Shown one piece after another: positions 17,364 through 26,351 of a stretch of 47,429 bases of DNA. The notes under the pieces are model-generated. The model worked only from the letters and a program-made list of their open reading frames with translations, was not told the origin of the DNA and ran no database searches. Origin of the DNA: Candidatus Jettenia ecosi (GTDB taxonomy: Bacteria; Planctomycetota; Brocadiia; Brocadiales; Brocadiaceae); contig SULG01000019.1 of NCBI GenBank assembly GCA_005524015.1, positions 1 to 47,429 on the forward strand, in the 5' to 3' direction. The number at the start of each line of letters is the position of its first letter. Position 1 is the first letter of the stretch. The position numbers and the translations under genes were made by a program.

Positions 17364-19565
17364 TTATCCTTTAATAACTACCTCCAGATCTTCACTTTTT
17401 CTCTGGATTTCTATAGTAGTCGTATATGGTCCACGGATTACATAAAAATCAAGATATTTGCCACTAATTTTCAGATTCGTTATCTCAATCCAGTTTAACC
17501 ACTCCGGCAGTTGAGGACGAATAAAATAAACCCTGTTATTTATAGCATCCCCTTCGAGACCAATAAAAGCCTTTAATACCTCAAAAACAACACCGGTGGA
17601 CCAGGCTTGCGGAGAACAGGATGTGGGATAGGGGGTAGGGCCATGAGTGGATATTCTTCTGAAGCCGCAAAAGAGCTCAGGGAGTCTGCAATCTGAATAG
17701 AATGTAGAAACATCAGATAAAGCTGTTGCGAGTTTATCTACATAGCTGTTCAAACCATATTTCTTTAAGCCGGAAAGAATCAGTGCATTATCATGAGGCC
17801 AAACAGAACCGTTATGATAGCTCATAGGATTAAATCGGGCCTCTTTCTCAGCCACAGTTCTGATTCCCCAACCACTGAACATGTCGTCACGGAAAAGCCT
17901 TTGTGCAACCTGTTCCGCTATTTTGCTATCGATAAGGCCGGTCCATAAGCAATGGCCTGGATTTGAAGAAACAATCCGGCAAAGTTCTTTCTTTTTATCG
18001 GTAGCAATGCCAAAAAATTTTTCTTCCTCCATCCAGAAGTCCTTATGGAACTTTTCTTTCAATTGTTCTGCTTCTTTTTGGAGTCTTTTTGCTAAGTCAA
18101 AGTCAGAAAACAGTCCAGCAAGACAAGACATTCCCGATTTAGCCATGTAAGTGTAACCCTGCACCTCCGCTAAGGCTATAGGGGCCTGAGCAAGCTCTCC
18201 ATTTTTGTGAAAGATAGAGTCCCATGAATCTTTCCATCCCTGGTTTATTAAACCCTTCGGGGATTCTTTATAGTATTCTAAATATCCATCTCCATCGATA
18301 TCTCCATATCGATCTATCCAATCTAAGATCTTTAGCGCCTTTGGCCACCATTTTTTAACCTTGGATAAATTTCCTGACCATGTGGCGTATTGATAGAGTA
18401 AAATAAGAAACAAAGGAGAAGCATCAATAGTGCCGTAATAAGGGACAAAAGGAATTTCCTGTAAATTCGCCATTTCTCCCCTTCGCAGTTCATGGAGTAT
18501 TTTTCCCGGTTGTTCATCTTTGAAGGTATTAAAGGTTTTTCCCTGATAATGAGCCAGGAAGTTTAAGGTGCCTTCTGCCAGCTCGGGTCTGAACGGAAGG
18601 AGTTCCAGAGCAGTAATACAGCTATCCCGTCCAAACGGGGCTACGTACCATGGAATACCTGCATAGGGCATGAGTCCCCATGGTGTATGAGTGTTCAGTA
18701 TATAAATATCCCGCAATGAGCGGTTAATCCATTTATTAAAAAGCTCGTTGCTCGATGTAATGGAGCAGCCGGAATGTACCCATTGATTAAAATTATTGTG
18801 TGTTGTATTTTTAAAAGACGGCACGAGCAGTACAAAAGGTTTTTTTTCTTCTTCCGCTTTTGCTTTTACGGTAAGACGTATTTTCTTCTCTTCTCTGGGA
18901 TTCAATTCAATCCAGTATCTTACCTCTCTTCCTTCAATCTCATCAGGCTTTGGATCCAAAGTGATAGAAGTTGTCCGGTCGATATTATCTAAACCCTGGT
19001 AACTCAAAAGGAGCTCTCCATCTTGCCATTCTGGCGGGAAGAGCTTGCCTCTGGATGGACGCATTGCTCCGCGAACCTCAAAGATATCCATAAAGTCTCC
19101 TCCGAATGATACCTCTATTGAGAAGCGGATAGGCACAATATGGAAATTTTTTAGGGTAAACTCTGACACAAGGAGTGCATTTTCTACAGAGACTTTCCGG
19201 TTTATAATGATAGAGTCTCTGGGAATAAGGACTGCTCCGTCCTGGCAGATATCGGAATTGGTAAGATCTGCCATGAGGTCTTCATTGGCAAAAGACTTAA
19301 GTAAAATCGGATATTCTCCAGCTATTCGGAAGTCAAGCTCGTTTAAAAAGCGGGTTCCTTCAAAATAAAAACCCATCTCCCCTGAGACACGTCCTGGAAT
19401 ATCTGTTCTGTTATCACAAACCAGAAAGGTCTCATTCTTCTTTAAAACTAATTTTTCAAGGTTTACTGCAACGGCAGACGCTCTAATATAGTATTCATTG
19501 CCAATCTGAATCTTATTTGCGGTTTTAACAAATCTTTCCTGTAAATCTTCTAAATGTTGTTCCAT
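17364..19565 (-). CDS. Glycogen-debranching-type amylo-alpha-1,6-glucosidase
   Basis: This 733-residue protein has the two-domain form of bacterial glycogen-debranching relatives. An N-terminal beta-rich domain (about 30-250) has FLVCDNRTDIPGRVSGEMGFYFEGTRFLNELDF split over two strands. An (alpha/alpha)6 glucosidase domain (about 290-690) includes WYVAPFGRDSCITALELLPF, FVPYYGTIDASPLFLILLYQY and FNPMSYHNGSVWPHDNALI, the usual positions of active-site acids and the substrate-binding WPHD. The family hydrolyses alpha-1,6 or related glucosidic bonds, though many members have no tested substrate. AGGAT precedes ATG 19565. A GT4 enzyme lies downstream on the same strand, consistent with a glucan synthesis/turnover pair. 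No signal peptide is seen, so it is probably cytoplasmic. Confidence 0.87.
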   Translation of the reverse strand: MEQHLEDLQERFVKTANKIQIGNEYYIRASAVAVNLEKLVLKKNETFLVCDNRTDIPGRVSGEMGFYFEGTRFLNELDFRIAGEYPILLKSFANEDLMADLTNSDICQDGAVLIPRDSIIINRKVSVENALLVSEFTLKNFHIVPIRFSIEVSFGGDFMDIFEVRGAMRPSRGKLFPPEWQDGELLLSYQGLDNIDRTTSITLDPKPDEIEGREVRYWIELNPREEKKIRLTVKAKAEEEKKPFVLLVPSFKNTTHNNFNQWVHSGCSITSSNELFNKWINRSLRDIYILNTHTPWGLMPYAGIPWYVAPFGRDSCITALELLPFRPELAEGTLNFLAHYQGKTFNTFKDEQPGKILHELRRGEMANLQEIPFVPYYGTIDASPLFLILLYQYATWSGNLSKVKKWWPKALKILDWIDRYGDIDGDGYLEYYKESPKGLINQGWKDSWDSIFHKNGELAQAPIALAEVQGYTYMAKSGMSCLAGLFSDFDLAKRLQKEAEQLKEKFHKDFWMEEEKFFGIATDKKKELCRIVSSNPGHCLWTGLIDSKIAEQVAQRLFRDDMFSGWGIRTVAEKEARFNPMSYHNGSVWPHDNALILSGLKKYGLNSYVDKLATALSDVSTFYSDCRLPELFCGFRRISTHGPTPYPTSCSPQAWSTGVVFEVLKAFIGLEGDAINNRVYFIRPQLPEWLNWIEITNLKISGKYLDFYVIRGPYTTTIEIQRKSEDLEVVIKG

Positions 19566-19972
19566 AGTATTATCCTAATTTTGCTATAAAATATTTTAGG
19601 AATATCTATAAAGATGCCTGGAAGGCAATATCAGGGTGCTTAAAATGCCGGATAACTAAATAAAATTGCTACGTGGGTCAATTGCTGACTGTAAGAGTTT
19701 CTTCATTGAATAATACAAGAAATCAATGAACTTTCAAGCTCTATTTATACCTGCATAGGAATTTCGATAAAGATGTAAGCATTTTAAATACGTACTTGAA
19801 ATAGTTTCTCCATTTTGTTTTAATTGTTTGTGTAAATCTTGATATTTTAAAAATCTTCCTAATTACAAACCTATTAATGTATGTATTACTCCAGCAAATA
19901 AAGTGATGCTCCTTATTCAGACCCTTCAAAGAAGGGTCTGAAAAGATCACTAACTATAAGACTAAATAACTA
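19566..19972. other. Divergent intergenic region, no gene
   Basis: This separates the divergent debranching-enzyme and lipoprotein genes, so it should hold both promoters. No convincing -35/-10 pair was identified. A perfect 10-bp hairpin lies at 19918-19940. A 69-codon minus-strand frame here has no ribosome-binding site or recognisable domain. Confidence 0.45.
19918..19940. repeat. Perfect 10-bp hairpin upstream of the lipoprotein gene
   Basis: CAGACCCTTC (19918-19927) and GAAGGGTCTG (19931-19940) are perfectly complementary with a three-base AAA loop. It ends 32 bases before the lipoprotein ATG. No U-run follows on either strand, so it may be an mRNA leader structure or a protein-binding palindrome and not a terminator. 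Confidence 0.55.
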
Positions 19973-21598
19973 ATGAGTGATAAAAAAACCCTCTTTCTAG
20001 CTGCCCTTATTTCTGTAGCATTATCTATCGCCGGGTGTACAACGGTAAAGTATTATCCCGCTAATTTTGTAGAATCTTTAAAGCATCCTACAAAATTTCC
20101 TGAAGTCTATGCAGTCACTGTTAAAAATATTGAAGAGATTGCCGATAAAAATCCACTCGAAGAAGACGAAGAGATAAAAATTACCAGTGTGGGTGAAAAT
20201 AAAAATTCGAGCATGCATCTTGTTCAAGTCCGTAAGAACGGGGAGTTGTATCCTCATTATCATAAGCGACACGATGAGGTTATCTATGTAAAAAAAGGAA
20301 GTGGTATTGCCACACTCGATGGTTCCCGATATCTCATAAAACCAGGCTCTATCTTACAAATTCCCAGTAAAACTGTTCATAAATTTCTTAATACCGGTGA
20401 TGAATTATTCGTAGCTGTATCTATTTTTTCTCCCCCATTTGATGGGAGGGATGAGAAAAAGATTAAAAGAAAGAAGAAAGCTGATAGGGGCGCAAAGACA
20501 GAAAAAAGAATCGTCGCAAAAAAACCAGAGAGAGTTGTTGAAGAAGATAAGACATCTTCTGTGACTGAGCCAAACGAGGAAGAAATTCAACCAGCTAAAG
20601 TTACATCTGAAAATCTGGCAGAAAATAATTTACATAAACCAGCACATGAAGAATGGGACATAGATAGTGATAAACCAATTCCTCCTGTACAACATCCTGC
20701 ATCAGAAGAGAAAAAGATATCACAAGACGCCACACTTGCAGAAGAACCCATAGTAAATATTAAGGACTTGCATGAAAAACTTACACAATTACTTAGACTG
20801 AAAGAAGAGGGGACTCTTTCTGAGGAAGAATACGAGGAAAAGAAAGATGCAATTGTGAAAGGCAAGGACATCGGTGAGTTGCCACAACTCAAAAGCCCTG
20901 CAAGAAATCAAATACCGTTGGAAGACGATGAGCTTATTTCAGAAAATACGGAAGATCAGGTAATCCCACAGGATGATTTTTCTGATGAAGATACCTATAC
21001 GAAGAACGATCCGGATTTATCAAATGAAAATGAGCCAATGCAGAATGAACCAATCATGCATGAAGAAGATGAGCCAAGTGAGTCCTCTGAGGATAAATTA
21101 CAAACCTTGGATGAGATGATGCAGGAGGGTTTGATTACAGAGGGTGATTACGAGCACAAGAGAAATGAAATTACTGCAACTGAAGAGGAAGCAATCTCAA
21201 AACCAGAAGAAAGTGTTAGTAAAGACGAAAAGATCAAAGAGCTTAAAGAATTGTATGAAGAAGGACTCATTACAGAAGAAGATTACGAGAGTAAGAGAAA
21301 AGAAATTGTCAGCGTAGATGAGGAAAAGAAGATCTCAACGCCATCCAAAAATACCAGCAATGAGGAAAAAGTTGAAGAACTTAATGATCTCTACTATGAA
21401 GGGCTTATAACAAAAGACGACTACGAATACAAGCTTAAGGAACTTACCAGCACACAAAAACATACTCCTCATGACATTTTTCCTACTCAAAACAAAATTC
21501 AAAACGAAAAACTATCGGAGCTAAATGAATTAAAGGAGCAAGGTCTCATATCTGAAGAGGATTATGAATTTAAAAAATCACAATTGCTAGGGAAGTAA
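19973..21598 (+). CDS. Lipoprotein with cupin domain and five SHOCT-like repeats
   Basis: This 541-residue protein starts with a lipoprotein signal peptide whose lipobox LSIAGC puts the lipidated cysteine at residue 22. A single cupin domain follows (about 80-155), with the metal-site pattern YPHYHKRHDEVIY and PGSILQIPSKTVHKFLN. A long, highly acidic linker then leads into five copies of a 30-residue unit related to the SHOCT (short C-terminal) domain, near residues 262, 375, 418, 463 and 510. Each has the form K-x2-x-L-x-E-L-x-x-E-G-L-I-T-E-E-D-Y-E-x-K. SHOCT units usually occur once or twice at protein ends and are thought to mediate oligomerisation. The combination suggests an envelope-anchored multivalent scaffold or sensor. 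The ATG lacks a strong ribosome-binding site. Confidence 0.8.
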   Translation: MSDKKTLFLAALISVALSIAGCTTVKYYPANFVESLKHPTKFPEVYAVTVKNIEEIADKNPLEEDEEIKITSVGENKNSSMHLVQVRKNGELYPHYHKRHDEVIYVKKGSGIATLDGSRYLIKPGSILQIPSKTVHKFLNTGDELFVAVSIFSPPFDGRDEKKIKRKKKADRGAKTEKRIVAKKPERVVEEDKTSSVTEPNEEEIQPAKVTSENLAENNLHKPAHEEWDIDSDKPIPPVQHPASEEKKISQDATLAEEPIVNIKDLHEKLTQLLRLKEEGTLSEEEYEEKKDAIVKGKDIGELPQLKSPARNQIPLEDDELISENTEDQVIPQDDFSDEDTYTKNDPDLSNENEPMQNEPIMHEEDEPSESSEDKLQTLDEMMQEGLITEGDYEHKRNEITATEEEAISKPEESVSKDEKIKELKELYEEGLITEEDYESKRKEIVSVDEEKKISTPSKNTSNEEKVEELNDLYYEGLITKDDYEYKLKELTSTQKHTPHDIFPTQNKIQNEKLSELNELKEQGLISEEDYEFKKSQLLGK

Positions 21599-22215
21599 AC
21601 TCCATATCGTCAGGTTTTATCCATAAAACTAACCACAGATGAATACGGATAAAGTCAATAGCACGGTATCATATTACTCTGAATACCAACAGCCTTATGT
21701 ATGAAAATGAGAGTTTCTTTCCAATAAATTTGGATATCCTGCCCTCACACCTCCATACCTACCAGTAATGTATTCTTGACTGATTTTATACAATAGCCAA
21801 CCCAACCAGACTCTTTCTGGCATATATTTCGCTCTATTCAATATCTTTAAATTCTTTACTCTATATCTTGAGAAGGGAAATATGGCTTTATTACAAGAGT
21901 TTTCGCTTGATATTTATTATCAAATGAAATATATATATCTCCAGGAATATCAAGATAAAGCGACTGAAAATACAGTTTAAATTATTGTTTACATATGAGC
22001 GGAATATACAGAATTTAGAAAGGCAATTTCTGTAAATAGTATGTATGCAGGGGTAAAAATAGTTACAATTAGCTGGCGGAAATCATCCATTTTCATGAAT
22101 AAGAGATTTGATAATTCTCTGAATTAAAATTATGTTCAATCTGAAAATACCTATTTTGAAAGCGTGTAAGTATTGTATTGGAATTTTATAATTAATTGGA
22201 AAGGAGGGCAACCGG
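21599..22215. other. 617-base gap upstream of the Rh gene, contains a repeat fragment
   Basis: No protein, tRNA or known riboswitch was recognised. CCACAGATGAATACGGATAA at about 21633-21652 is a degenerate copy of the end motif of the 7943-8376 element. The rest is AT-rich and presumably contains the promoter of the Rh fusion gene. The ribosome-binding site GGAAAGGAGGG at its end is very strong. Confidence 0.5.
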
Positions 22216-23988
22216 ATGGCAATAAGAACTATTTTTAAGTTATATAGTATTGTATGTATAATTCTTTTCTGTATCCCTTTATTAGGAGTACAGAGAGCAA
22301 GCTGTGCAGCTGAACTATATGAGGATGAATTTGAGAGTCAGACACTGGATCCTTCGTGGCTCATAATTCGTGAAAATCAAAGTGATTGGAATTTATTGGT
22401 TCATCCCGGATATTTAAGGATTACTACCAAGGCAGAAAACCTGTGGCAAATCAATGTAAACAATAAAATAAAGCTTCTGAGAGGAGCGCCTCTTGGCGAT
22501 TTTGAGGTCGTTACCAAGGTTACCTATAATCCCAAACAAAAATTTCAGCAGGCTGGAGTGATTATGTATGAGAGCGATGACAACTATGTTATGCTCACCC
22601 GCCAGATGGATGATGTTGACAATGTGGAAATGAGCAGAGAACTATCAAGGATGTCCGGTAGTAAATCTGTGCCAACAACATTAACCACCCTATACCTGAA
22701 ATTAACAAAATCAGGAGAAAATGTTACTGGTTCATTTAGTGGTGATGGAAACTCCTGGACTACAGTGGATGTTATATCAGGCGCAAAATTAGAGCGCCCC
22801 AAGGTTGGGATTGTTGGTTTTAATGCTCAATTAAATACTACCGTCGATGCTGATTTTGATTTTTTCAAAATCGGCGCAGGTGGCGAAGGAATGGCTTCAG
22901 TTCTTGAGGATTTTATTGAATTAACAAAATATGGCAAAGCTATACATGTTATGGCGATGTTAATGGTTGGTTTCGGATTTTTAATGGTTTTTGTTAAGAG
23001 GTATGGTTATGGCGCTGTTACTGCTACCTACATTGCGGTAAGCATCGTAATTCCTTACTATATGTTTCTGAAGGCACAAGGAATTTTTGGAGAACCAGCT
23101 GAATTGAAAATGGACCGGCTTATCCTTGCTGAGTTCTGTGCGGCCAGTATATTGATTGCCACTGGCGCTTTCCTGGGTAGGTTAAAGATGTCTCAATATA
23201 TGATTATGGCATTCATGTTCGTTCCATCCTATATGTTGAATGAATGGATTATGTTAGACAATGGTATGGGGCTTATACCAAAGGGGTTGTTGATTGATAC
23301 GGGCGGTTCGATTGTTATTCATCAATTTGGCGCCTATTTCGGGTTAGGCGTGATTGTAAGGATGACTACCAGAGAAGATTTCAACAAGAAAATTGAATCC
23401 GATAAAATCAGTAATCAATTTTCGATGTTAGGGAGTATGATCCTCTGGATATTCTGGCCGTCTTTTTGTGCTGCGCCTGCCGAAATATCGAAGATGCCTC
23501 TTGCTGCAGTGAACACAATCCTTTCATTGTGTGGCGCAACCGTATCTACCTATCTTGCAAGCACAATGATCAGAAAAAAGATCGCTATTGAAGATATGGC
23601 CAATGCAGCTCTTGCCGGTGGCGTGGCTATCGGTTCCTCTTGCGCTCATACTACTCCCAAATCATCTCTGATATTAGGTTTTATTGCCGGTATTTTAAGT
23701 GTGATTGGTTTTGCGCTTATTCAGCCACGTGTGCAAAGGATCATAAAAGGTATTGATACCTGCGGCGTTCATAATCTTCACGGTATGCCTGGCGTATTGG
23801 GGGGATTGGCAGCTATCTTCATTGCGAAAAACGTAGTTCCCGGGTTACAGATAAAGGCTGTGATTGTTACCTTTATTATTGCGTGGATTACGGGGCTTGC
23901 TGCGGGAACCGTTGTGTCATTATTCGGTTACCGAAGGCAGTCCTATGAGGATGCTGTAGAGTTTATCGTAGAAGAAGAACATCACTAA
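22216..23988 (+). CDS. Rh-type ammonium channel with N-terminal extracytoplasmic beta-sandwich domain
   Basis: This 590-residue fusion has a signal peptide (about 1-31), then a DUF1349/concanavalin-like beta-sandwich (about 34-220, with AELYEDEFESQTLDPSWLII, QQAGVIMYESDDNYVMLTRQ and VGIVGFNAQLN). An ammonium-channel domain (about 235-575) follows. It is of the Rhesus rather than the Amt branch: MLMVGFGFLMVFVKRYG, GSMILWIFWPSF and DTCGVHNLHGMPGVLGG are Rh signatures. The twin pore histidines are present (His369 in IHQFGAYFGL, His519 in CGVHN). It would move NH3/NH4+ across a membrane, with the extra domain outside the cytoplasm. A very strong ribosome-binding site precedes the ATG, and a terminator follows at 24015, so it is probably monocistronic. 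No glnK is adjacent. Confidence 0.92.
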   Translation: MAIRTIFKLYSIVCIILFCIPLLGVQRASCAAELYEDEFESQTLDPSWLIIRENQSDWNLLVHPGYLRITTKAENLWQINVNNKIKLLRGAPLGDFEVVTKVTYNPKQKFQQAGVIMYESDDNYVMLTRQMDDVDNVEMSRELSRMSGSKSVPTTLTTLYLKLTKSGENVTGSFSGDGNSWTTVDVISGAKLERPKVGIVGFNAQLNTTVDADFDFFKIGAGGEGMASVLEDFIELTKYGKAIHVMAMLMVGFGFLMVFVKRYGYGAVTATYIAVSIVIPYYMFLKAQGIFGEPAELKMDRLILAEFCAASILIATGAFLGRLKMSQYMIMAFMFVPSYMLNEWIMLDNGMGLIPKGLLIDTGGSIVIHQFGAYFGLGVIVRMTTREDFNKKIESDKISNQFSMLGSMILWIFWPSFCAAPAEISKMPLAAVNTILSLCGATVSTYLASTMIRKKIAIEDMANAALAGGVAIGSSCAHTTPKSSLILGFIAGILSVIGFALIQPRVQRIIKGIDTCGVHNLHGMPGVLGGLAAIFIAKNVVPGLQIKAVIVTFIIAWITGLAAGTVVSLFGYRRQSYEDAVEFIVEEEHH

Positions 23989-24014
23989 GTGTTCTTATGA
24001 AATAATTCTTTACC

Positions 24015-24058
24015 AAAGACCTCCTGCACTTAAGAAAGTGCAGGAGGTCTTTTTGTTT
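24015..24058 (+). terminator. Strong intrinsic terminator after the Rh gene
   Basis: An arm ending CCTCCTGCACTT (24015-24031) pairs with AAGTGCAGGAGG and following bases (24036-24053) in a stem of about 15 bp with a very short loop. TTTTTGTTTT follows. It lies 27 bases after the Rh stop codon. Confidence 0.9.
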
Positions 24059-24176
24059 TGAAAATTTAATGATATTTGAAGTTGATTCTTTAGCAGCATT
24101 CCGATAAGAGTTCTATTTTAATTTTTAGATTCAAATGTAAAAATAAAGCAATATAATATAAAGGAGATATACTGAT

Positions 24177-24449
24177 ATGGATTGGAAGATTATTGCAAGC
24201 ACCTTTATTACCATATTTCTAGCTGAGCTAGGGGATAAGACGCAGCTTGCTTCTATCCTTATGACGAGTAAGACAAATAAACCTGTGCTTGTTTTTATTG
24301 GCGCTATGCTTGCGTTTGCTCTGGTTACGGTTATTGGCATTGCTGCAGGTTCAGTTATAACGAAATTTGTGCCTCTTAATTTTATTAAAGTGGGAGCAGC
24401 TATCGCTTTTATTATTATCGGTATTCTTATCCTATTGGGTAAAATCTAA
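24177..24449 (+). CDS. Half-size GDT1/UPF0016 family cation transporter
   Basis: This 90-residue membrane protein has three predicted helices and one copy of the family motif E-x-G-D-K-T (residues 17-22, AELGDKTQLA). GDT1/TMEM165/MneA family proteins usually have two such halves and move Mn2+ or Ca2+; single-motif versions are thought to work as homo- or heterodimers. The ribosome-binding site AAAGGAGATAT is well placed before ATG 24177. It is followed within 20 bases by another small membrane protein and then by trpC. No second half-size gene is adjacent. The family call is secure; the ion is inferred. Confidence 0.85.
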   Translation: MDWKIIASTFITIFLAELGDKTQLASILMTSKTNKPVLVFIGAMLAFALVTVIGIAAGSVITKFVPLNFIKVGAAIAFIIIGILILLGKI

Positions 24450-24468
24450 AACGAATGAAAAATATTTT

Positions 24469-24888
24469 ATGAATCACGCACAACGTGTAGGAAAAGTAGC
24501 AAATCTGGTGATATTCCTGGGTATATTGAGCATTATCCTCAGCATTTTGGCGCTGACTGTTAGTCAAGGCCTTGCTCTACGGGGATATGGGTTTGGCTCC
24601 ATTGTAATTGGATTACTCATGATAGGGCTTGGATACGGCATCCGCTACCGGTATAAATATTGTCTCTATGCAGCAGTAGCATTATTTGTGACTTTATCAT
24701 GCAGCTTTCTTCTCAAACTTTTTATATACCATACGGCATATCTTACCATGCGATTAGTACTATGCTTATGGGTTTCTTTTCGTCTCGTTCAATCAGTTTC
24801 CTCTCTGCAAATGCTTATTGCAACAGATGCATTTCCTGATAGAAATAACCGTTTTATAAGTTTTTTAATGAGGCGAAAACAATCATGA
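24469..24888 (+). CDS. Small multi-pass membrane protein of unknown function
   Basis: This protein of about 139 residues has an N-terminal MNHAQRVGKVANLV segment and about four hydrophobic helices. I do not recognise its family. A longer frame runs upstream into the GDT1 gene, but that part is an out-of-frame shadow of the GDT1 reading frame, so the first ATG after the GDT1 stop is used. The stop codon overlaps the trpC start as ATGA, which implies translational coupling with trpC. The C-terminus is basic (FLMRRKQS). Confidence 0.55.
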   Translation: MNHAQRVGKVANLVIFLGILSIILSILALTVSQGLALRGYGFGSIVIGLLMIGLGYGIRYRYKYCLYAAVALFVTLSCSFLLKLFIYHTAYLTMRLVLCLWVSFRLVQSVSSLQMLIATDAFPDRNNRFISFLMRRKQS

Positions 24889-25664
24889 CAATTTTAGATG
24901 AGATTTACAAATATAAATTATGTGAAGTCGCTGAAAACAAAAAGCGTATCCCTATTGAAGTTTTAAAAGAGAATAGCAGAAAAGGGCAAAGGACAAGGCC
25001 ATTTGGCGCTGCCCTAAAATCTGATGCCAATATTTGTATTATCGCGGAAATTAAAAAGGCTTCTCCGTCTTTAGGTATTATCAGAGAAAATTTTAATCCA
25101 GTAGAAATTGCTCATATGTATGAGGTCCATGGCGCTGCAGCTATTTCCGTACTTACCGATGAAAGGTTTTTTCAGGGAAGCTTATCATATTTAACCGGAG
25201 TAAAAGAAACCACAAATTTACCAATTCTCAGAAAGGATTTTATCATTGATCCATACCAAATTTATGAGGCTCGATCTGCAGGAGCGGATGCCGTACTGCT
25301 TATTGCCGCACTTCTTTCTCAAGAAAAAATTCAGCACTTTTTAGAACTGGCGAAAGAACTCAGTATGGATTGCCTGGTAGAAGTGCATTCAGAACCAGAA
25401 TTAAAAAAGGTCTTACAAACGAATGCTGATATTATTGGTATAAATAACCGGAATCTTGCGACATTTACGACTGACCTGGAGATTACCTTTCAACTACGAC
25501 CCATGATTTCCAGCGAAAAGATTATTGTGAGCGAGAGTGGCATTACATCACGCGCTGAAATAGTAAAATTATTCAAGAATGGAGTTAATGCTGTTTTAAT
25601 TGGCGAGACATTGATGAAGAGTGGTGATATAGCGGCTAAGCTTCAGGATCTCCTGAGACCATAG
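24885..25664 (+). CDS. trpC: Indole-3-glycerol-phosphate synthase
   Basis: This 259-residue single-domain TIM-barrel enzyme makes indole-3-glycerol phosphate from 1-(2-carboxyphenylamino)-1-deoxyribulose 5-phosphate in tryptophan synthesis. Diagnostic segments are IIAEIKKASPSLGII (catalytic Lys and substrate contacts), LRKDFIIDPYQIYEARSAGADAVLLI (second catalytic Lys), LVEVHSEPEL (catalytic Glu), GINNRNL and VSESGI. The length matches the monofunctional enzyme. It overlaps the upstream membrane-protein gene by four bases and is not next to other trp genes. Confidence 0.95.
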   Translation: MTILDEIYKYKLCEVAENKKRIPIEVLKENSRKGQRTRPFGAALKSDANICIIAEIKKASPSLGIIRENFNPVEIAHMYEVHGAAAISVLTDERFFQGSLSYLTGVKETTNLPILRKDFIIDPYQIYEARSAGADAVLLIAALLSQEKIQHFLELAKELSMDCLVEVHSEPELKKVLQTNADIIGINNRNLATFTTDLEITFQLRPMISSEKIIVSESGITSRAEIVKLFKNGVNAVLIGETLMKSGDIAAKLQDLLRP

Positions 25665-25666
25665 TT

Positions 25667-25838
25667 AATCGCAAAGATGCAGAGAACGTAAAGGAATACT
25701 CCAGGCGATAAAGGTATATAAAAACTTGCCAACAGTGTTTATAATTGGGAGGATAGTAATCTTTATCCTTTGTAAGATGGGTTGTTACGTCTATTGTATT
25801 AAATCATTCCTTTTATCTCTGCTTTTATCTTTGCGACC
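25667..25838. repeat. Short non-coding element with imperfect inverted ends
   Basis: TCGCAAAGATGCAGAGA at the left end recurs inverted at 25816-25838 as a variant with a four-base insertion (CGCAAAGAT, AAAA, GCAGAGA); both ends also share AAGGAAT. The roughly 170 bases between trpC and trxA are otherwise unassigned. This looks like a dispersed repeat with inverted termini, distinct from the 7943-8376 element. Confidence 0.5.
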
Positions 25839-25867
25839 TTAATAATTGTTAGGACGAATGATTGCAA

Positions 25868-26197
25868 TTATGTTAATTGCTCATCCAGTGCTGCTTTTAA
25901 GTCTTTCTTCGATTTTACCCCTACCATCTTATTCACCGTATTTCCATTTTTAAATACGATAATGGTAGGTATTGCCGTGATCCCAAATTTAGCGGGGATG
26001 CTATTGTTTTCTTCCGTATCAAATTTCCCGACTTTAGCCTTCCCTTTATATTCTTTTGCTAATTCATCTATTACAGGAGCTAATTGTCTGCATGGACCAC
26101 ACCACGCTGCCCAAAAATCCACTAATACAGGAATATTTGACTTCAGCACTTCTGCCTCAAAATTTGCATCGGTAAGCACAACTACGTCTTCAGACAT
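25868..26197 (-). CDS. trxA: Thioredoxin
   Basis: This 109-residue thioredoxin has the redox motif WCGPC (Cys33, Cys36) within VDFWAAWCGPCRQLAPVIDELA, the conserved Asp in VLVDFW, and the cis-proline loop GITAIPTIIVFKNG. It reduces protein disulfides in the cytoplasm; there is no signal peptide. The ribosome-binding site AAAGGAGAAT precedes ATG 26197. The upstream minus-strand neighbour encodes a ferredoxin-thioredoxin-reductase-like protein, so reduction by ferredoxin is a reasonable reading of the context. Confidence 0.95.
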   Translation of the reverse strand: MSEDVVVLTDANFEAEVLKSNIPVLVDFWAAWCGPCRQLAPVIDELAKEYKGKAKVGKFDTEENNSIPAKFGITAIPTIIVFKNGNTVNKMVGVKSKKDLKAALDEQLT

Positions 26198-26351
26198 AAC
26201 GATTCTCCTTTCTGTGTCTTTTCGTATTGTTTAACACAAAATAACAAAGATAGCATACATAAATGAATGAATGATATAAGGTGAACAATCGTTTGTTCCA
26301 ATATGGTTTCTGTTTCTTACAGCAAATTAAAAGCCTTTTCTTTCTTTTACA

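Noticed and set aside
19741-19950. 69-codon minus-strand frame in the divergent promoter gap
   Set aside because: Overlaps the hairpin at 19918-19940 and has no ribosome-binding site or domain.
24367-24468. N-terminal extension of the small membrane protein
   Set aside because: This part overlaps the GDT1-like gene out of frame; the hydrophobicity is a shadow of that membrane protein.
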